Counted from the first letter of the stretch, positions 1 to 15,113 are shown. The stretch: DNA of 64,000 nt from Cepaea nemoralis (GCA_014155875.1 JACEFZ010028126.1:185936-249935), one strand, 5' to 3'. The notes: generated by a model from the sequence alone, not told the origin. Numbers and translations are program-made.

Positions 1-1481
<1,481 letters not shown>

Positions 1482-2130
1482 TTTTAAATATTGAGCACAA
1501 CCCACTACTGGCAACGCCGATCGTATTCTGGTATGAACCTAAGGCCTATCCACGTCAATATGGAAGCACTAGACTCGAGTTTCGCCCTCGTTTGAGCTCG
1601 TCAGTAGTGCATATCCCTGACCGGATCCGGAAACAAGCCCCGGATCACTGACGTGTGAAGCGGGTGTGTAACCACGCGGCACACGTTGGACACACAGCCA
1701 AATTATCATAACAGAATATCACAACGTCACCCATCGTAGGCTATGCTCAAGATTGCATAATCGCCGCGACTGACGTCCGTCAATCGATGTGGACCCGAAA
1801 CGATCAGGACTTCTCATTGGCAAGGAACACCAGGCCTCCTAAATCCAATGAGCAATAATCAAATTGATTAATTTGGTTATTTCGGGATTTGAATTTTAAA
1901 TATTGAGCACAACCCACTACTGGCAACGCCGATCGTATTCTGGTATGAACCTAAGGCCTATCCACGTCAATATGGAAGCACTAGACTCGAGTTTCGCCCT
2001 CGTTTGAGCTCGTCAGTAGTGCATATCCCTGACCGGATCCGGAAACAAGCCTCGGATCACTGACGTGTGAAGCGGGTGTGTAACCACGCGGCACACGTTG
2101 GACGCACAACCAAATTATCATAACAGATAT
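1482..2130 (+). repeat. Direct duplication of a 238-bp segment
   Basis: Positions 1482-1719 recur at 1894-2130 in the same orientation, almost base for base. Only a few substitutions are visible, for example CCCCGG versus CCTCGG and ACACACAGCC versus ACGCACAACC. A 174-bp unrelated spacer separates the copies. Both begin TTTTAAATATTGAGCAC and stop at the same point, CATAACAGA-AT. I see no TG...CA ends, so an LTR pair is not supported. A recent local duplication or an unknown repeat is more likely. Confidence 0.9.
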
Positions 2131-2177
2131 ATGGAACAGAATATGGAACAGAATATATGGAACAGAAATATGGGGTG
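2131..2177 (+). repeat. Short tandem repeat, ATATGGAACAGA-like
   Basis: Three to four imperfect units of about 12 bases lie immediately after the second copy of the 238-bp duplication. They probably arose by slippage on the AACAGAATAT end of that copy. Confidence 0.8.
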
Positions 2178-2534
2178 TCGGGTTTGGTAAGCAGGGCCCA
2201 ACATTCGGCGCTAACACAAAGCAAGTAGTACCGCCTCCTGTTATGAGGTAGCTCAGTCATATCTGACAATACCTAGCAGATGCATATGATCTGCTTAATC
2301 ATGCCCTAGTTACATATTAATATGCCTTTTCGGAGATTTTAAGTTTCAGCACCGGCCTTGCACACGTCGCTGATTTCTGACCGTGTAGGTAGACGGACAG
2401 GAGAACTCCGCGACACAGTTCCGTGGATGTGGTACTTGTTTAACCGGTCGGAAGAAACATCTCTGTAGGAACTTCACTGTACTAAGTTTTAAAAAAAAAA
2501 TATCATAATTTACACCGAGGATTGTTTGATAGAC

Positions 2535-2706
2535 TTCACTACACGGTTGCATGATAATTAGCTTACACTTACTAGAGTCTGATAATTAGCCTACACTGAG
2601 TGTTGTGTGATAGCCTACTCTGAGTATTGTATAACAAATAACCTACTCTGGGTGTTGTGTGATACCTACTCTGAGGATTTTATGATAAATAGCTTACGCT
2701 GAGTAT
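2535..2706 (+). repeat. Degenerate tandem repeat (about 37 bp, 4-5 copies)
   Basis: Successive blocks share TA(C/G)ACTGAGTGTTGTGTGATA-like cores with variants CTCTGAGTATTGTAT and CTCTGGGTGTTGTGT. The copies are diverged, which suggests an old minisatellite. Nothing else is seen between 2178 and 2900. Confidence 0.7.
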
Positions 2707-2904
2707 TGATACTGTCATTATGGCAGTCCCGCAGCCCAGAATTGGATTATTGGTTGATTTAATTTGTTTATGCCCAGAGGAGCTAGCATTGTAACATAGG
2801 AAGCAAAGGAGCCTGCAGACCGAAAACGTTTGGGAATCACTGGTTTTGGAGCCAATAAGAAGATAATTCATCCAGTATTTCTTCTTCTACTCTGGGATGT
2901 AGTC

Positions 2905-3560
2905 TTTCTGATAAAACCACTATGGAGAAAGAAATATATGTTTATGAGGAATGATTGGAGGTGGTGGAAAAGTGTGAATATTTTGGATCATTGATTACCA
3001 ACAATGGTGACACAATGAAAGAAATTAAACGACGGCTTTCAATTGCTCTTCAAAGACTAAAACAACTGAATAAATTATGGAGTGGGACACATAGAACTAC
3101 AAACATTAGATTTGTAAGAGCACGCATCTTTCCCATTGCAAGATACACGTGTGAGACCTGGACACTTACTAAACAAGCTGAACAGTGCATAAATGCCTTT
3201 GAATATAAATTAAATGTATAGACGCGTTCTAAGAATATCTTGGGTAAAGAAAAGAACAAATGCATCCATACTTCAAGACCTGAATATTGAAGTAGGTTGG
3301 CTATTAAAGACGATACAATAAAGAAAATTGAAATATTTCGTTCACTTGAAACGTCATGAGAGTTTTGGAGAGAACTAATGGAGGGGTTTATGCCTGGAAA
3401 GAGAGGCAGAGGAAGGCCAAAGAGAAGATGGGTGCAGGATGTGGCGGATGATCTCCAGATGGGTGTATCGGATACGGGACATCTTGCTTGTGATTGAGAA
3501 GTTTTCCAGAAGGTTGTTATGGGAGCTAGGTTCTGCATAGGACATGCTACTGAATGAGTC
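2905..3560 (+). pseudogene. Non-LTR retrotransposon RT C-terminal fragment (RTE-like; local family L2)
   Basis: The sense strand encodes the tail of a LINE reverse transcriptase. It begins with a segment around EKCEYFGSLITNNGDTMKEI, continues with ARIFPIARYTCETWTLTKQ, and ends with the GKRGRGRPKRRW-like basic patch. At least two frameshifts (about 3218 and 3300) and in-frame stops break it, so it is dead. The order YxGS-I, then an ETWTLTK-like block, then the RGRPKRRW patch is typical of RTE-type and related LINE C-termini. The 3' end reads GTTCTGCATAGGACATGCTACTGAATGA. The same end recurs at 29520-29645 and 38335-38437, so this is a dispersed family. The 5' part, including the catalytic FADD box, is absent. 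Confidence 0.8.
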
Positions 3561-4129
3561 TTTCTTACCATTGGCCTTGTTTGTATGATAACACACCGAT
3601 ATATACCCATATACACTCATCCCACCAACCCTCACATACTGACGAGCACTCGGGCCTTGATAAACCCACCGAAAGCCTAGAAAATGTTCCGAAAAATATC
3701 AACTGTTGCTCGACTGAGAGCGGTTGCGCGAGGCTGGACCTGGTAGTCTTCCAGCTAGAAGAGACAGCATGGCGGTTGTTTCCCCCAGCACAACGGTGGG
3801 TTTGTAATGAATGTCTGGAAGTTGTCGTTCGCTAGGTCAACTACATTTTTACCCTTCATCAGTTGTCTTGTCAGGTTAATTGCTTTTTTAAAACATGAGG
3901 AGGGCTTTCGGGGAGTGGGAGGGCCTTGGGAAATGAGAAGGGATGACGGTTGAATGAATGCTTTTGAAGTAATATTTCAAAAGATTATTGTCCTGAAATT
4001 ATCACCATGTCTCGCATTATTCTTGCATGAATCCAATAAAAGTGATGAGGTGGAATTTATGATGGTTGTTCGATTAATTATGGCAGTTAAACGGATTGGA
4101 TCGTTTGTCTGCTTTGGTGATTTGGATGT
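3561..4129. other. No recognisable feature
   Basis: Ordinary-composition DNA between the LINE fragment and the TG array. The frame through 3554-3835 begins inside the LINE tail and shows no domain. Confidence 0.45.
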
Positions 4130-5189
<1,060 letters not shown>

Positions 5190-5520
5190 ATGATTTACTT
5201 GATCATTCCTGTATTGTGGCCAAATGGATCCGATTTCCACTTACGGGTTCTACTTCCCCGGGACCCCGGTTCGGAAGAGCTTTCATATGGATTTTTACAA
5301 CTGTAATGTTTAATGTGATTAAAATTATTGCAATAAGACAGTGTATAAAAATGCTCATGTAAAAACAAAATAAATACAAAGTTCCGACTAACAAGGACAC
5401 ATCGGGGATAATGTAGCTTTTATTTAACATCGAAATAGGCAAAAACAATCTACATTGAGTGCTTCTCGCCTTCAGTTGGGGTTTCCCGGGACGCAGGGGC
5501 ACACAGGTTGAAAACCGCTG
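5190..5520. mobile_element. Possible hAT-type MITE remnant (right end only)
   Basis: The segment ends with GGTTGAAAACCGCTG at 5506-5520. This resembles the inverted terminal repeat of the hAT elements at 15901-24776 and 46364-46755. The next eight bases, TCCTAGCT, fit the nnnTAnnn target pattern. GC-rich subterminal blocks near 5255 (CCCCGGGACCCCGG) and 5480 (GGGGTTTCCCGGGAC) are roughly inverted to each other. I cannot find a matching left end with an 8-bp duplication, so the boundaries and even the identity are uncertain. Confidence 0.4.
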
Positions 5521-6834
5521 TCCTAGCTTTTTACTGTGTCCTCGTGTAGCAGCTTCTTAAAATATATTCGTGTTGACATCTGAAAGTGCACGAAGAAGAA
5601 GGATCTGCCGCGTCAGTGTTGTGACATGCGGCTCCAGATAGTCTCATATGTTCAACCATGTCAAGCTATTCAGACCGAGGAATAGTATGGCGTGTGTTGA
5701 ACATGTTGTTCTCCACGAATCTGCTTTATGACTGCCATTAAATATGTCCTTGGGAAATTAATATGGTGGTTACCGGTTGCCTTCATTGTCCTTCTTACAC
5801 ATTTATTTTCTTTACACATGCTATTGTGATTAGGTTTTTCTATCTTCAAATGTTGAGTTGAGTCAAAAACCGACATACAGCACTTGGAACATTCTCGTAT
5901 TTGCTCCACCCTCATTCTCAACAATCAGTGAAGAGTCCCAGTACGAATGTTACCAGCTGCAATCTGATTATGTGTCCGTCTGAAATGCAGGACTACTGTC
6001 AACGATGGCCTACCCCACTATGGTGAACTATTTTGTTGCGCAGCATGTACACAGGACTTTCTAGTTTTCGTCCTTATCCGAGGGGGCTAGTTATTAAAAA
6101 TGTTATACACTACAGCGGGATAATGGACAGTTATAACTTCCTGGGATTCATGATTTCATGCAGGCAGTCCACAAATGGATGTATGCCCTGCACTTGATCG
6201 TACCATATATCTGAACCTCACCATCTGTCCGTCCGCCAGCCCACCGTTCACCCGCCCGTCCATCTGTCTGCCTGCCTGTTTCCTGTCTCTCGGTTTGTCT
6301 GTCTGCCTGTCTAAGTCTCGCGCGCTCTCTTCGCCTCTCTCCGCCTTCTTCCTCCCAGGTCTATGTTGAAAAACAAGATAAAGGCAGTCCCACGGCAGAT
6401 AATGCAGTAGGTGTGTGAAGTGTTAGACCCTTACATATTCTAACTCATGACATAACGAAGTGAGGTGACCAGTTCAATTCCTTGCTGCCATTTCTGCCCA
6501 GACAATTTCTAAATCTGTTTGAAAATTATTCAGTGCCACGTTTATAAGCCCGATTCTACTGATCTAGAACAACATTACTGCTACTCCTGGGTATCAAACT
6601 AGGACCTGGTCTTGGTAAACAACCGCACTATGTCATGATGACTTATAGTTTCATATTTCCACCTCAGCAAAATAATTACATGTATGTGAAGAGTAAATCG
6701 ATTAAAACTGAACATTAAGAACAGACAATCTTCTCCCGTCTTGGAAAGGTAATATCCATGTCAACTCTTCTGTGTCATAACTGAAATTCTTCTTTTTTTT
6801 TTCTTTCACTCTTTATCCCATTATAACATAGGTC
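5521..6834. other. No recognisable gene; pyrimidine-rich patch at 6225-6360
   Basis: Mostly featureless DNA. At 6225-6360 there is a degenerate CTGC/CCGT-rich pyrimidine stretch that yields a spurious Ser/Cys-rich frame. No exon is supportable. Confidence 0.4.
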
Positions 6835-7005
6835 CTCAACCATTTCACTCCAAGCCCTTACAACACCGTGCATATCCTCTCCATATTCTTCATTGCTGTC
6901 TCTGCTCCTCTTCTCCATGTGTTTTTAGGTCTTCCTCTTTTTCTTTTGCTCTGTGGATTCCAAACAATGGTCTTTCTAGTTATTCTATTCTCGGATTTTC
7001 TCAGT
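6835..7005 (-). pseudogene. LINE RT C-terminal fragment (local family L6)
   Basis: Minus-strand translation gives [20 protein letters not shown] followed by [18 protein letters not shown]. The pattern [18 protein letters not shown] is a common extreme C-terminus of invertebrate LINE reverse transcriptases. Only about 50 codons remain. Similar remnants lie at 43385-43620 and 60235-60400, matching at the DNA level around AATTC-CTTCTCC followed by TTTAGGTCTTCC. It is 5' truncated and cannot be functional. Confidence 0.7.
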
Positions 7006-7014
7006 GTATATATT

Positions 7015-7089
7015 TGTGAATGAATGAATGTGTTTGTGTGTATGTGTATGTTAGTGTATGTGACCAAGTATATATGTATATGTATTTAT

Positions 7090-7121
<32 letters not shown>

Positions 7122-7380
7122 TTGTTTATGTGTGTATGTGGGTATGTGTTTTGTATGTGTATGTGTGGGGTGGAGGGGTGGGGGTGTTTGCGGGTGTGCT
7201 CGTCTGAGTGTATGTTTGCTTATCTGTGTGTGGTTATATGTTTGTACATATGTGAGCGATTGTTATTGGTTTTGTAGGTGTGTGCATTTTTACATTCGTG
7301 ATTGAATTAATGTGTTTTTGTGTGAATATGTGTATGTGAGTGTGTGTGACTATGTGTGTGTATGTATGTGTGTATGCGCT
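7015..7380. repeat. GT-rich degenerate microsatellite
   Basis: GAATGAATG is followed by GTGT/GTAT-rich sequence with pure TG only at about 7088-7111. The interruptions indicate an old decayed array. The overlapping Cys/Val-rich frames are artefacts. Confidence 0.9.
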
Positions 7381-7599
7381 TAATAATGTAACATAAAGAA
7401 AACGCTCACGCGTGAACAGCCTTGTATCAACTATTCAGCATTGTCTATTTGCACCAGCCACGTATATTATGAAAATGCATCGACCCGTTGACCCCCCCCC
7501 CTCCCCCCATGCGAACGATGCACTATATGGTTTCAACCAAGAAATATAAAACGCTACCTAATATATACAATAATAAAACTAATAAGAATCCCACTGTTG

Positions 7600-7894
7600 T
7601 ATTTGTTGTTGTTGTTGTTGCGTTCTCTCGCTATGAACTCAAGCGTAGTCTATACACGTACTACTACTCCTAATGTACATGATTGATTTTTGCGTGTGGA
7701 TTAGCTTTCCCTATTACCAGGTTTCCTCGCCATCAGGCGAACCCACAGCGACTTCAGAGGTGTATGTAATGTACGTCCCCAAGTCAAGGGCAAGAAGTCA
7801 GCAGTTTAGTGCAACTGTCCGGTGGAGAGGTTGAACCCGCTACCTCGGCATCAGCACACTGGATGTTTAAGAACGAGCGCCCTTATCCACTCTG
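7600..7894 (-). mobile_element. SINE family B copy
   Basis: Read on the minus strand this has the full family-B order. A tRNA-like head carries the B-box equivalent of GTTGAACCCGC. Next comes a middle around GACTTGGGGACGTA, and then a tail with GGACTACGC-like and CTTGAGTTCATAGCGAG sequence, ending in (CAA)n. Other copies are at 14478, 36238, 46151, 49646, 51827 and 59806. Such elements are copied by a partner LINE's machinery and encode no protein. Confidence 0.85.
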
Positions 7895-7959
7895 TATTTT
7901 ATTTTGGCACAATTACAGATAATGTGCTGAACACCACAATCGTGGTAACATTGTGGTTA

Positions 7960-8091
7960 CAGGCTTGTCCATGGGACATATATCTTTCGGTCCCATCCCA
8001 TCCCATGGTAATTTATGCCATCCCATGGGACCTTTCCCATGGATCCCATGGGACCTTTCCCATGGAAATACCATTCCCATGGCCAAGCCTG
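7960..8091. mobile_element. CCATGG-rich MITE-like element with inverted ends
   Basis: The ends are inverted repeats of about 17 bp: CAGGCTTGTCCATGGGA at 7960 and the complement of CAGGCTTGGCCATGGGA ending at 8091. The flanks share TGGTTA (left 7954-7959, right 8093-8098), a possible target duplication. The 132-bp interior is a run of CCATGG-containing palindromes; seven CCATGG sites are visible. No coding capacity. The CAGG termini suggest a hAT-type origin, which is inference. Confidence 0.65.
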
Positions 8092-8479
8092 ATGGTTAAT
8101 GCCCACGCCTGCCAGTATAGCAGTCTTGGGTTCAGTTATTATTAGTATGAGAATACGATTTTGTTCCTGTCAAGGGGGAAGCATGGACTATGAATAGAAT
8201 CAGGTGACCAATTGACCAAGACCTTAATAAATTCTGATCGTGGAGTGACTTAAAAAAGGAGGGACAAACAATTAACCCTGTCGATAAATTTAATATGTGT
8301 AGGCTGTAATATTGCAAGAAAATGACAGCAGCGCCCTATTATAATGGTAGTTGAGTATGTGAGCTAGGGGTAATGAACGCAGTTTGACAATCCCGACATA
8401 TCTCGCTAGAAGTCACCAGCTTGCGATTTGGGATCACATAATTTTGCTTTGATTTTCACAGTTATTTGAGATTTTTTTT
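8092..8479. other. No recognisable feature
   Basis: Unremarkable DNA between the MITE and a SINE fragment. Confidence 0.4.
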
Positions 8480-8582
8480 CAGAAAGCAGTGGCAAACTAC
8501 TGAATGTTAAATTACCTAGAAAATTACAGACAGCCATTAAACGGAGTTGATTGCGACCTTCTGTAAAGAACACGCAACTAGC
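8480..8582 (+). mobile_element. SINE family A, 3' part only
   Basis: Begins CAGAAAGCAGTGGCAAACTAC and ends near AAGAACACGCAAC, matching the shared core and tail of family A. The tRNA-like head is missing, so this is a 5'-truncated copy. Confidence 0.8.
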
Positions 8583-9985
8583 TAACAATGATCAACACCC
8601 ACCTCTTATACACCTAGCTCGGATAGCTAATGGATAAGCTGGAAATGTTCAGAGTAGTTTGTCTACCAGTGATGACCAAATAATTCCCATTCCCCCGATC
8701 CCGTTAGTTCGTCCCAGCCCGAACCACTCGATACGACGGGGTCACATCAACAGCAGCCTTCCTGTACGGCTTTGGAGTCTAATTAATGTCGAAAAATGAG
8801 TACCAGAGTTTGTTACAAACATTTCAGAAAGGACATTCGGCAGAAGCAGCTGCTGACTCAACTCATGCTCCACTTGAGCTTAATGCGCTGATCTTGTATA
8901 CATTTGTGTCTAACACGTCACACATCTGCGACAGTATCTGTGGCGGGAAGACGACGACATATTTTAAGATTAGCCAGACTTCGCAGAAAGTGAACTTCAA
9001 ACGGCTTCGATCATAAAATCTACCAGCTTAAGAGGCTGGAACCCAAGACATCCGAACCAGCAAACAAGTGCACTAACCGCTACACTGGCACGACCATCCT
9101 CGCAACACAAAAACTTAATATAAAAAAATAAAAATATCTAGGCGACAGACTTTCCGTAATTATTTTAAGTTTTCTTGATTGATAGCTATTGCCCGTCACA
9201 CAAGGGGTACTTTACAACAAGGGTAGTTGATGCAGTCGTCTCAGTTGAACGCTTGCTGCATGTGTTTATTGATTTCGACTACAGTCCGGCATTATCGAAA
9301 CAGCTTTCAATAGGTTATACCCCTCCCGTTTTCCTCCCTTCTCCGCATCACTTCGTCACAAACGCCGTTATTGAACGCCCGACTTCCGCCTGCTGCTCCG
9401 TTGGCACGAACCTGGTTCCCGTAATCGGAACAGCCTCAGTGCAGTGGACTTTATACCTTCATGTGGTTTGTCATATATCGGACTGGTGACATTTTGTGTG
9501 CCAAGGTTGGGGAGCTTTCATTGGGAAAATTAGTTGGGGCACTATAATGCCCAGTTTCGCATATATGCACTTGAGTCATATCGGCTGTTGGCATATTATA
9601 AAAGGAGAGTATGTGGTGTATAAAGCTGTAGGCATTCGCATTTAAAGCATATTGTTTCATAGCTTTTTGTTAGTATATATCTATATCTATATCAATACGT
9701 TGTGGGTACTACTATTCACAGTTCTTCAATGAACTTTCTTTGGCCATGTTCAACTATCGATGTTTGGGAATCGTTAATGTTGATGACGCTATCAGGTTTG
9801 TTTATTCTAGCTGTGTTCGTGAATCGTTTCGTGCTGGGTCAGGTAGTTTGGATCACCCAGCATCTTCTCGGACTTATTTCGTTTCCTTCGTCACGGTTGG
9901 ATTAACAGCGTCATCATATTGTTTTAGGACGTTGTTCCAGGCACCCAATTCAGGCGCTGGGACTTATGGACAGTGAACGTGTTTC
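8583..9985. other. No recognisable feature
   Basis: About 1.4 kb without a supportable exon, RNA gene or repeat. The frames of 60-104 codons in this stretch show no domain signature. Confidence 0.4.
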
Positions 9986-10104
9986 CCAATTTCTCCGAAA
10001 TACCGAGTCGAAGGTTCGAAATCAGTTGCAGGCGATTTGGGCTCGGATAACCTTGCGTTGGTTTCGATGGCATGAGGCGTCGGTCGTTCAGAAAGCAATG
10101 GCAG
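9986..10104 (+). mobile_element. SINE family A head, truncated
   Basis: A tRNA-like stretch with the B-box-like GAAGGTTCGAAATC at about 10010 runs into GGTCGTTCAGAAAGCAATGGCA. It is cut off there by an inverted second copy. The head differs in detail from the other copies. Confidence 0.6.
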
Positions 10105-10117
10105 ACGTTTTTTGGCC

Positions 10118-10350
10118 CACATATCCTTTACAGGACATCGCTGTCAACATCAGCATCTTTCAGCTGATTGTTGATTTCTTGGCAAGATTACGCTGAGTAG
10201 TTTGCCATTGCTTTCTGAGCGACCGGCTCACATACCCCGTAAGTTACCGACGAGGCGAGAACCGCTAACGACTCTCGCAAACGTCACGTTACTCACGAGA
10301 GTATATAGAATTACGGAGAAAGTCGTGTAACACCTAGACCAGGGAGCCCG
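10118..10350 (-). mobile_element. SINE family A copy, head type 1
   Basis: Minus-strand reading gives a head with ACTTTCTCCGTAATTC, then GAGCCGGTCGCTCAGAAAG, the CAATGGCAAACTACTCA core and a tail ending TCCTGTAAAGGATATG. The head matches the copies at 25795 and 59600. It sits back to back with plus-strand family A pieces on both sides, forming an inverted cluster. Confidence 0.85.
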
Positions 10351-10351
10351 G

Positions 10352-10450
10352 CTGTGGCAAACTACTGCACGTAAATATTGCCTGGTAAATCATAAGCATT
10401 AAAAATGTTGGGGTTAATTGCGACGTCCTATAAAGGACATGCAACTAACA
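10352..10450 (+). mobile_element. SINE family A, 3' part
   Basis: CTGTGGCAAACTACTGCACG is followed by the tail GTTAATTGCGACGTCC and AAGGACATGCAAC. It is truncated at the 5' side where it meets the minus-strand copy. Confidence 0.8.
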
Positions 10451-10454
10451 GATA

Positions 10455-10683
10455 TGTAGTGGGAAGTGGCTAGGCACGCTTGCCTGCCCACCCAGTGGTC
10501 AGTCTTGAATTCGAATCCACATTTGGAGGGAAGTTTACAAATTGACTGGTCTCCCAGGTCGACCTATGCTAAAATTGGTCCCTGAAAATGTCTCGGGAAA
10601 TAAAGGCAACCGCATGATATAGACCACATCACCCCTCGAATTCCCACTGGTCTATAAAAATATGGGGCTAGCATAGATGCTAC
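10455..10683 (+). mobile_element. SINE family C copy
   Basis: The tRNA-like head contains A-box-like AAGTGGCTAGGCACGC and B-box-like TTCGAATCC. The body includes GACTGGTCTCCCAGGTCGACC and the tail ends CTGGTCTATAAAAATATGGGG. It starts within five bases of the end of a family A copy. Related copies are at 15679, 37821, 38157, 50961, 57558 and 57810. Confidence 0.8.
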
Positions 10684-10909
10684 GAAAAATCAGTCTTTGC
10701 CTTCAGCAAAGACATTACAGGTTTCTCGAAAACTTCCTTGGGCAGCAAGAGATTTGCTCATGACGAAGATGTAGAGCGTTATGTGCGAAAGTGGTTAAAA
10801 CAGATGCACAAAGACTTCTTTTGTGCAGGTACTAGGAAACTTATAAAACGACGGGAATAATGCATCATTGTTCGCGGAGATTATGTCGCGAAATAAAGGG
10901 ATATGTACA

Positions 10910-11893
<984 letters not shown>

Positions 11894-12513
11894 TCTTATA
11901 TATAAATAAGGATCGTATGTCTGTCTGTCCGTATGTCCTTTGTGCGCTCGCGAACGGCCCATCCGATTGAGATGAAATTTTCTACACGCCTTCCTTTCAG
12001 TCCAGAGCTGTCAACTGTCATAGTTTTTTAGTGTGAAATCGCCTGCTTACTCAGTATTATTTCATTTTTCATTTTTCATTATAATTGTATATATTTCAGG
12101 GGACCTAACTCCGTAAAAGTTATTTCAAGGGGCATAACTTTTCTGTATAACTTATAGTCATATTGTGGCATCGTTTTCAAAGATTTATAAACTCTGTGTC
12201 CATAGTTATGTACCGGCATATGAGTTATAATAAATAATGATACAAACTGTAAGGCATTTTCAAAGTTTTCATAAAAATAATGCACAATGCATAACATTGT
12301 AACTCATCTTTATTTGCTTAAGAAGTTACTGTAGTCATGCAGGTGATTAGCAAGCGTTTTCATTAAAAATAATGGATGGTGTGTGGAAGGACATTCTTTT
12401 AAGTTACTTTTTTTGTTGTATGAATTTAATGAGAACTTATATGACTACTTATGTGAATTAAATGAGATGCTCCCCACCAGGGACTGGGCGAAGCCGGACA
12501 GGGTCAGGCAGAC

Positions 12514-12568
<55 letters not shown>

Positions 12569-12660
12569 TAGTCGGTAACGGGAACGGGAACTTATATGAC
12601 TACTTATATGAATTAAATGAGATGCTCCACACCAGGAGCTGGGCAATGCCGGGCCGGGTC

Positions 12661-12725
<65 letters not shown>

Positions 12726-12821
12726 GTCGGTAACGGGAACGAGAACTTATATGACTACTTATATGAATTAAATGAGATGCTCCCCACCAGTGACTGGGCG
12801 AAGCCGGGCAGGGTCAGCTAG
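11894..12821 (+). mobile_element. Non-autonomous Helitron, copy 2 of a tandem pair
   Basis: Starts TCTTATATATAAATAAGG at the first base after the CTAG of copy 1 and ends CTAG at 12818-12821, followed by T. It is nearly identical to copy 1 over its whole length, with scattered substitutions such as TGTGTTCGCG to TGCGCTCGCG and shorter GACA blocks. The 3' unit is again present three times. The perfect head-to-tail junction suggests rolling-circle concatemer formation or insertion exactly at a terminus. Confidence 0.88.
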
Positions 12822-13082
12822 TATATTAATATTGTACATACTTTTCAAGTGATTGGATCTCAGTTAGTGTTGTAAGTAATACTTGTTTACTTTGGAGCAG
12901 GCACTATGCGCACGCGTGGAACCAAGTGAAAATAAAAAAACGAATTGAACGTCTCGAAACAAGGTACGAATGCACGGCAGAATACAGGTAACTGAAGGGG
13001 AACCATTTCTGATGATGGGAATCCTCCTATCGTGCGTGCTCTGCTGCGGAGTTTTTATCACTCGTTACTTATTTATGGTGCG

Positions 13083-13234
13083 GGTGCGTGCCCGTCTGTC
13101 TGTCTGCCTGCCTATCTACCCACCTAAAATACATCCATACACATACCTAGATGTCTATCCATCAATCCACCCACCCATCCATCTTGCGATCTATCAATCT
13201 TCCTGCTTGCCTGTATGCCATCCTGTCTACTCCC

Positions 13235-13304
<70 letters not shown>

Positions 13305-13336
13305 CGCCCGCCCGCCCGCCCGCCCGCCCACCGTCC

Positions 13337-13399
<63 letters not shown>

Positions 13400-13405
13400 G
13401 GTGAA
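13083..13405. repeat. TCTG/CCGC microsatellite compound
   Basis: Degenerate CTGC/ATCC units lead into (TGTC)n, then a pure CCGC block (about 13303-13330), then (TCTG)n to 13400. The overlapping Ser-Val-Cys-Leu and Thr-Asp-Arg-Gln frames are read-through. Confidence 0.97.
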
Positions 13406-14477
13406 TCAGTCGTTGAGACACGGAAAGACAACCTTTCACCTGCTGGAGACGTGTTTGTCCATCCCGCTCGCCTGCCAAGTTTTACAGTGCTTCATTCAAC
13501 ATCAACCTGTTTTAACAGACCAATATTTACCTCGTTGCTGTTCTGAATCCCATCCTACGATAAATCGATATTTCGCACATTATTCATGTAGACGTCTTCT
13601 TAAATGTCCTGCTATTTATTGATGAAACTTTATGAACTAAATTATTCAGTCTGAAATGACCAGAATACGAAACTATCCCCGTTCTCAATTTCCACCTTTA
13701 ACATTGCTGCTTAAGCAGTAATTTTAATATATGTATATATCCGCTCGCGCAGCCACATTACATATGATTAAAGCACATGTTCTTCTTGCAGCCCTTTTAT
13801 TAGCCACGGAAAACAGTATTCTGCTTGGAAAAAAGACGTCAGTGAAAACGATGTACTGTATTATAACTGTCATTACAAATCTCCGGCTCACCAATTGTAT
13901 GACAGCTCCCATTAATGGTACGTGAACTGTTTCTGAGGCACATGTTGATGTTCCGGCCTTCCAGTTTGCGTGGGACAATACGCTCTTGTTAACGCTGGCA
14001 TGTTCATCTCATAAAGTGTCTCGCGGCAACCTCATGTCGTTTGTCTGTCAATGAAGCCCCGGGTCCATTTAGAATCGATGGTCTTACCATTAGTAGATGT
14101 ACTGCATTTGTTTGTTCTTATACTAATATCTCCACATGTTTAATTGTCGGTGGTAGTGTATTATGTAAAGAGATGTTTCTTTCTTTTTTCGTAAAATTGA
14201 ACACTGTTAAGTGTGGGCAAGAATCAGGATGTTAGGAGAAATACGAGGTAAGGGAGGATTGAGTGGTGGCTGTCACTGGTTTAAAAACATCATGATTGAC
14301 AGGCTTTGTTTGCACTTTGAAGCAAAGCTGTCTTTGCGCACCATTAATTTCGTCCTTGTTCCATTACCTTCAAACACACAGGCGCCGTGCTAATGGAGAA
14401 GTTCAAACATGCCCGGACTTAGACTTCGTGAACCCTGCAGTTAATGTTGTCATTAATGTCTTGTGTTTTTCTTTCCT
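13406..14477. other. No recognisable feature
   Basis: About 1.1 kb of unremarkable DNA. Frames of 60-135 codons that start in the microsatellite or between repeats carry no motif I recognise. Confidence 0.4.
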
Positions 14478-14733
14478 TTCGATCGTTTTGAAATTGAGCG
14501 TAGTCTACGTTGGGCTGATTTTTACCATTGGGCCAGCTTTACCTGTTACCAGTGCTTCCCACCATCAGGCAAACTCATCCCAACGTTTGGGGTACTTGTA
14601 AATTACATCCCCTGGTCAAGGACGAGAAGTCAGCGTTTAAGCCCAACTGACTGGTGAAGGGAGAGAACCCTCTACCTCGCCATCAACACACTAGAAGTTT
14701 AAGAGCGATCGCTCTTAACCTTTCTACCGCACG
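14478..14733 (-). mobile_element. SINE family B copy (diverged)
   Basis: Minus-strand order: head with B-box region around GAGGTAGAGGGTTCTC, middle around CCAGGGGATGTAATTTAC, tail with GTAGACTACGCTCAATTTC. It lacks part of the tail and is more diverged than the copies at 51827 and 59806. Confidence 0.75.
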
Positions 14734-15113
14734 ATTCTGTGTGTTGTAATAATTCGTGCGTCCTGTATATTCATTCAACCAAGTGCCGTATTCACAATGA
14801 GGATTGACCTGCATTGATCTCCCACACATTCTGTCTGTCGCTTTCTTCATACATTGTGATTCTCGATGTTATCTCTAAGTTATAACAAGTAAAATCTCGC
14901 CATCTATTGGGGACGTCGTTTGTACGACTGGGCCGTTATGATTCTGTAAGTAATGTATTCACCTCCGTGAATCATACACAAAACCTTATGTTTGCTCATA
15001 AACTACTGACGCATACAGAGGCATGCATATTATGTTATTATCTGCCGAACCACGCACTGAAGGCACGGGAAAAGCAGCGGATATCGTAGGATACATACTC
15101 TCTCTCTAATGGT
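14734..15113. other. No recognisable feature
   Basis: Short unique interval between two SINE copies; nothing recognised. Confidence 0.4.

Noticed and set aside
1482..2130. LTR pair of a short retroelement
   Set aside because: The 238-bp repeats lack TG...CA ends, target duplication, primer site and polypurine tract.
12079..12297. 72-codon frame in the Helitron as a gene
   Set aside because: It is antisense to the element, has no known domain, and differences between copies are mostly amino-acid changing.
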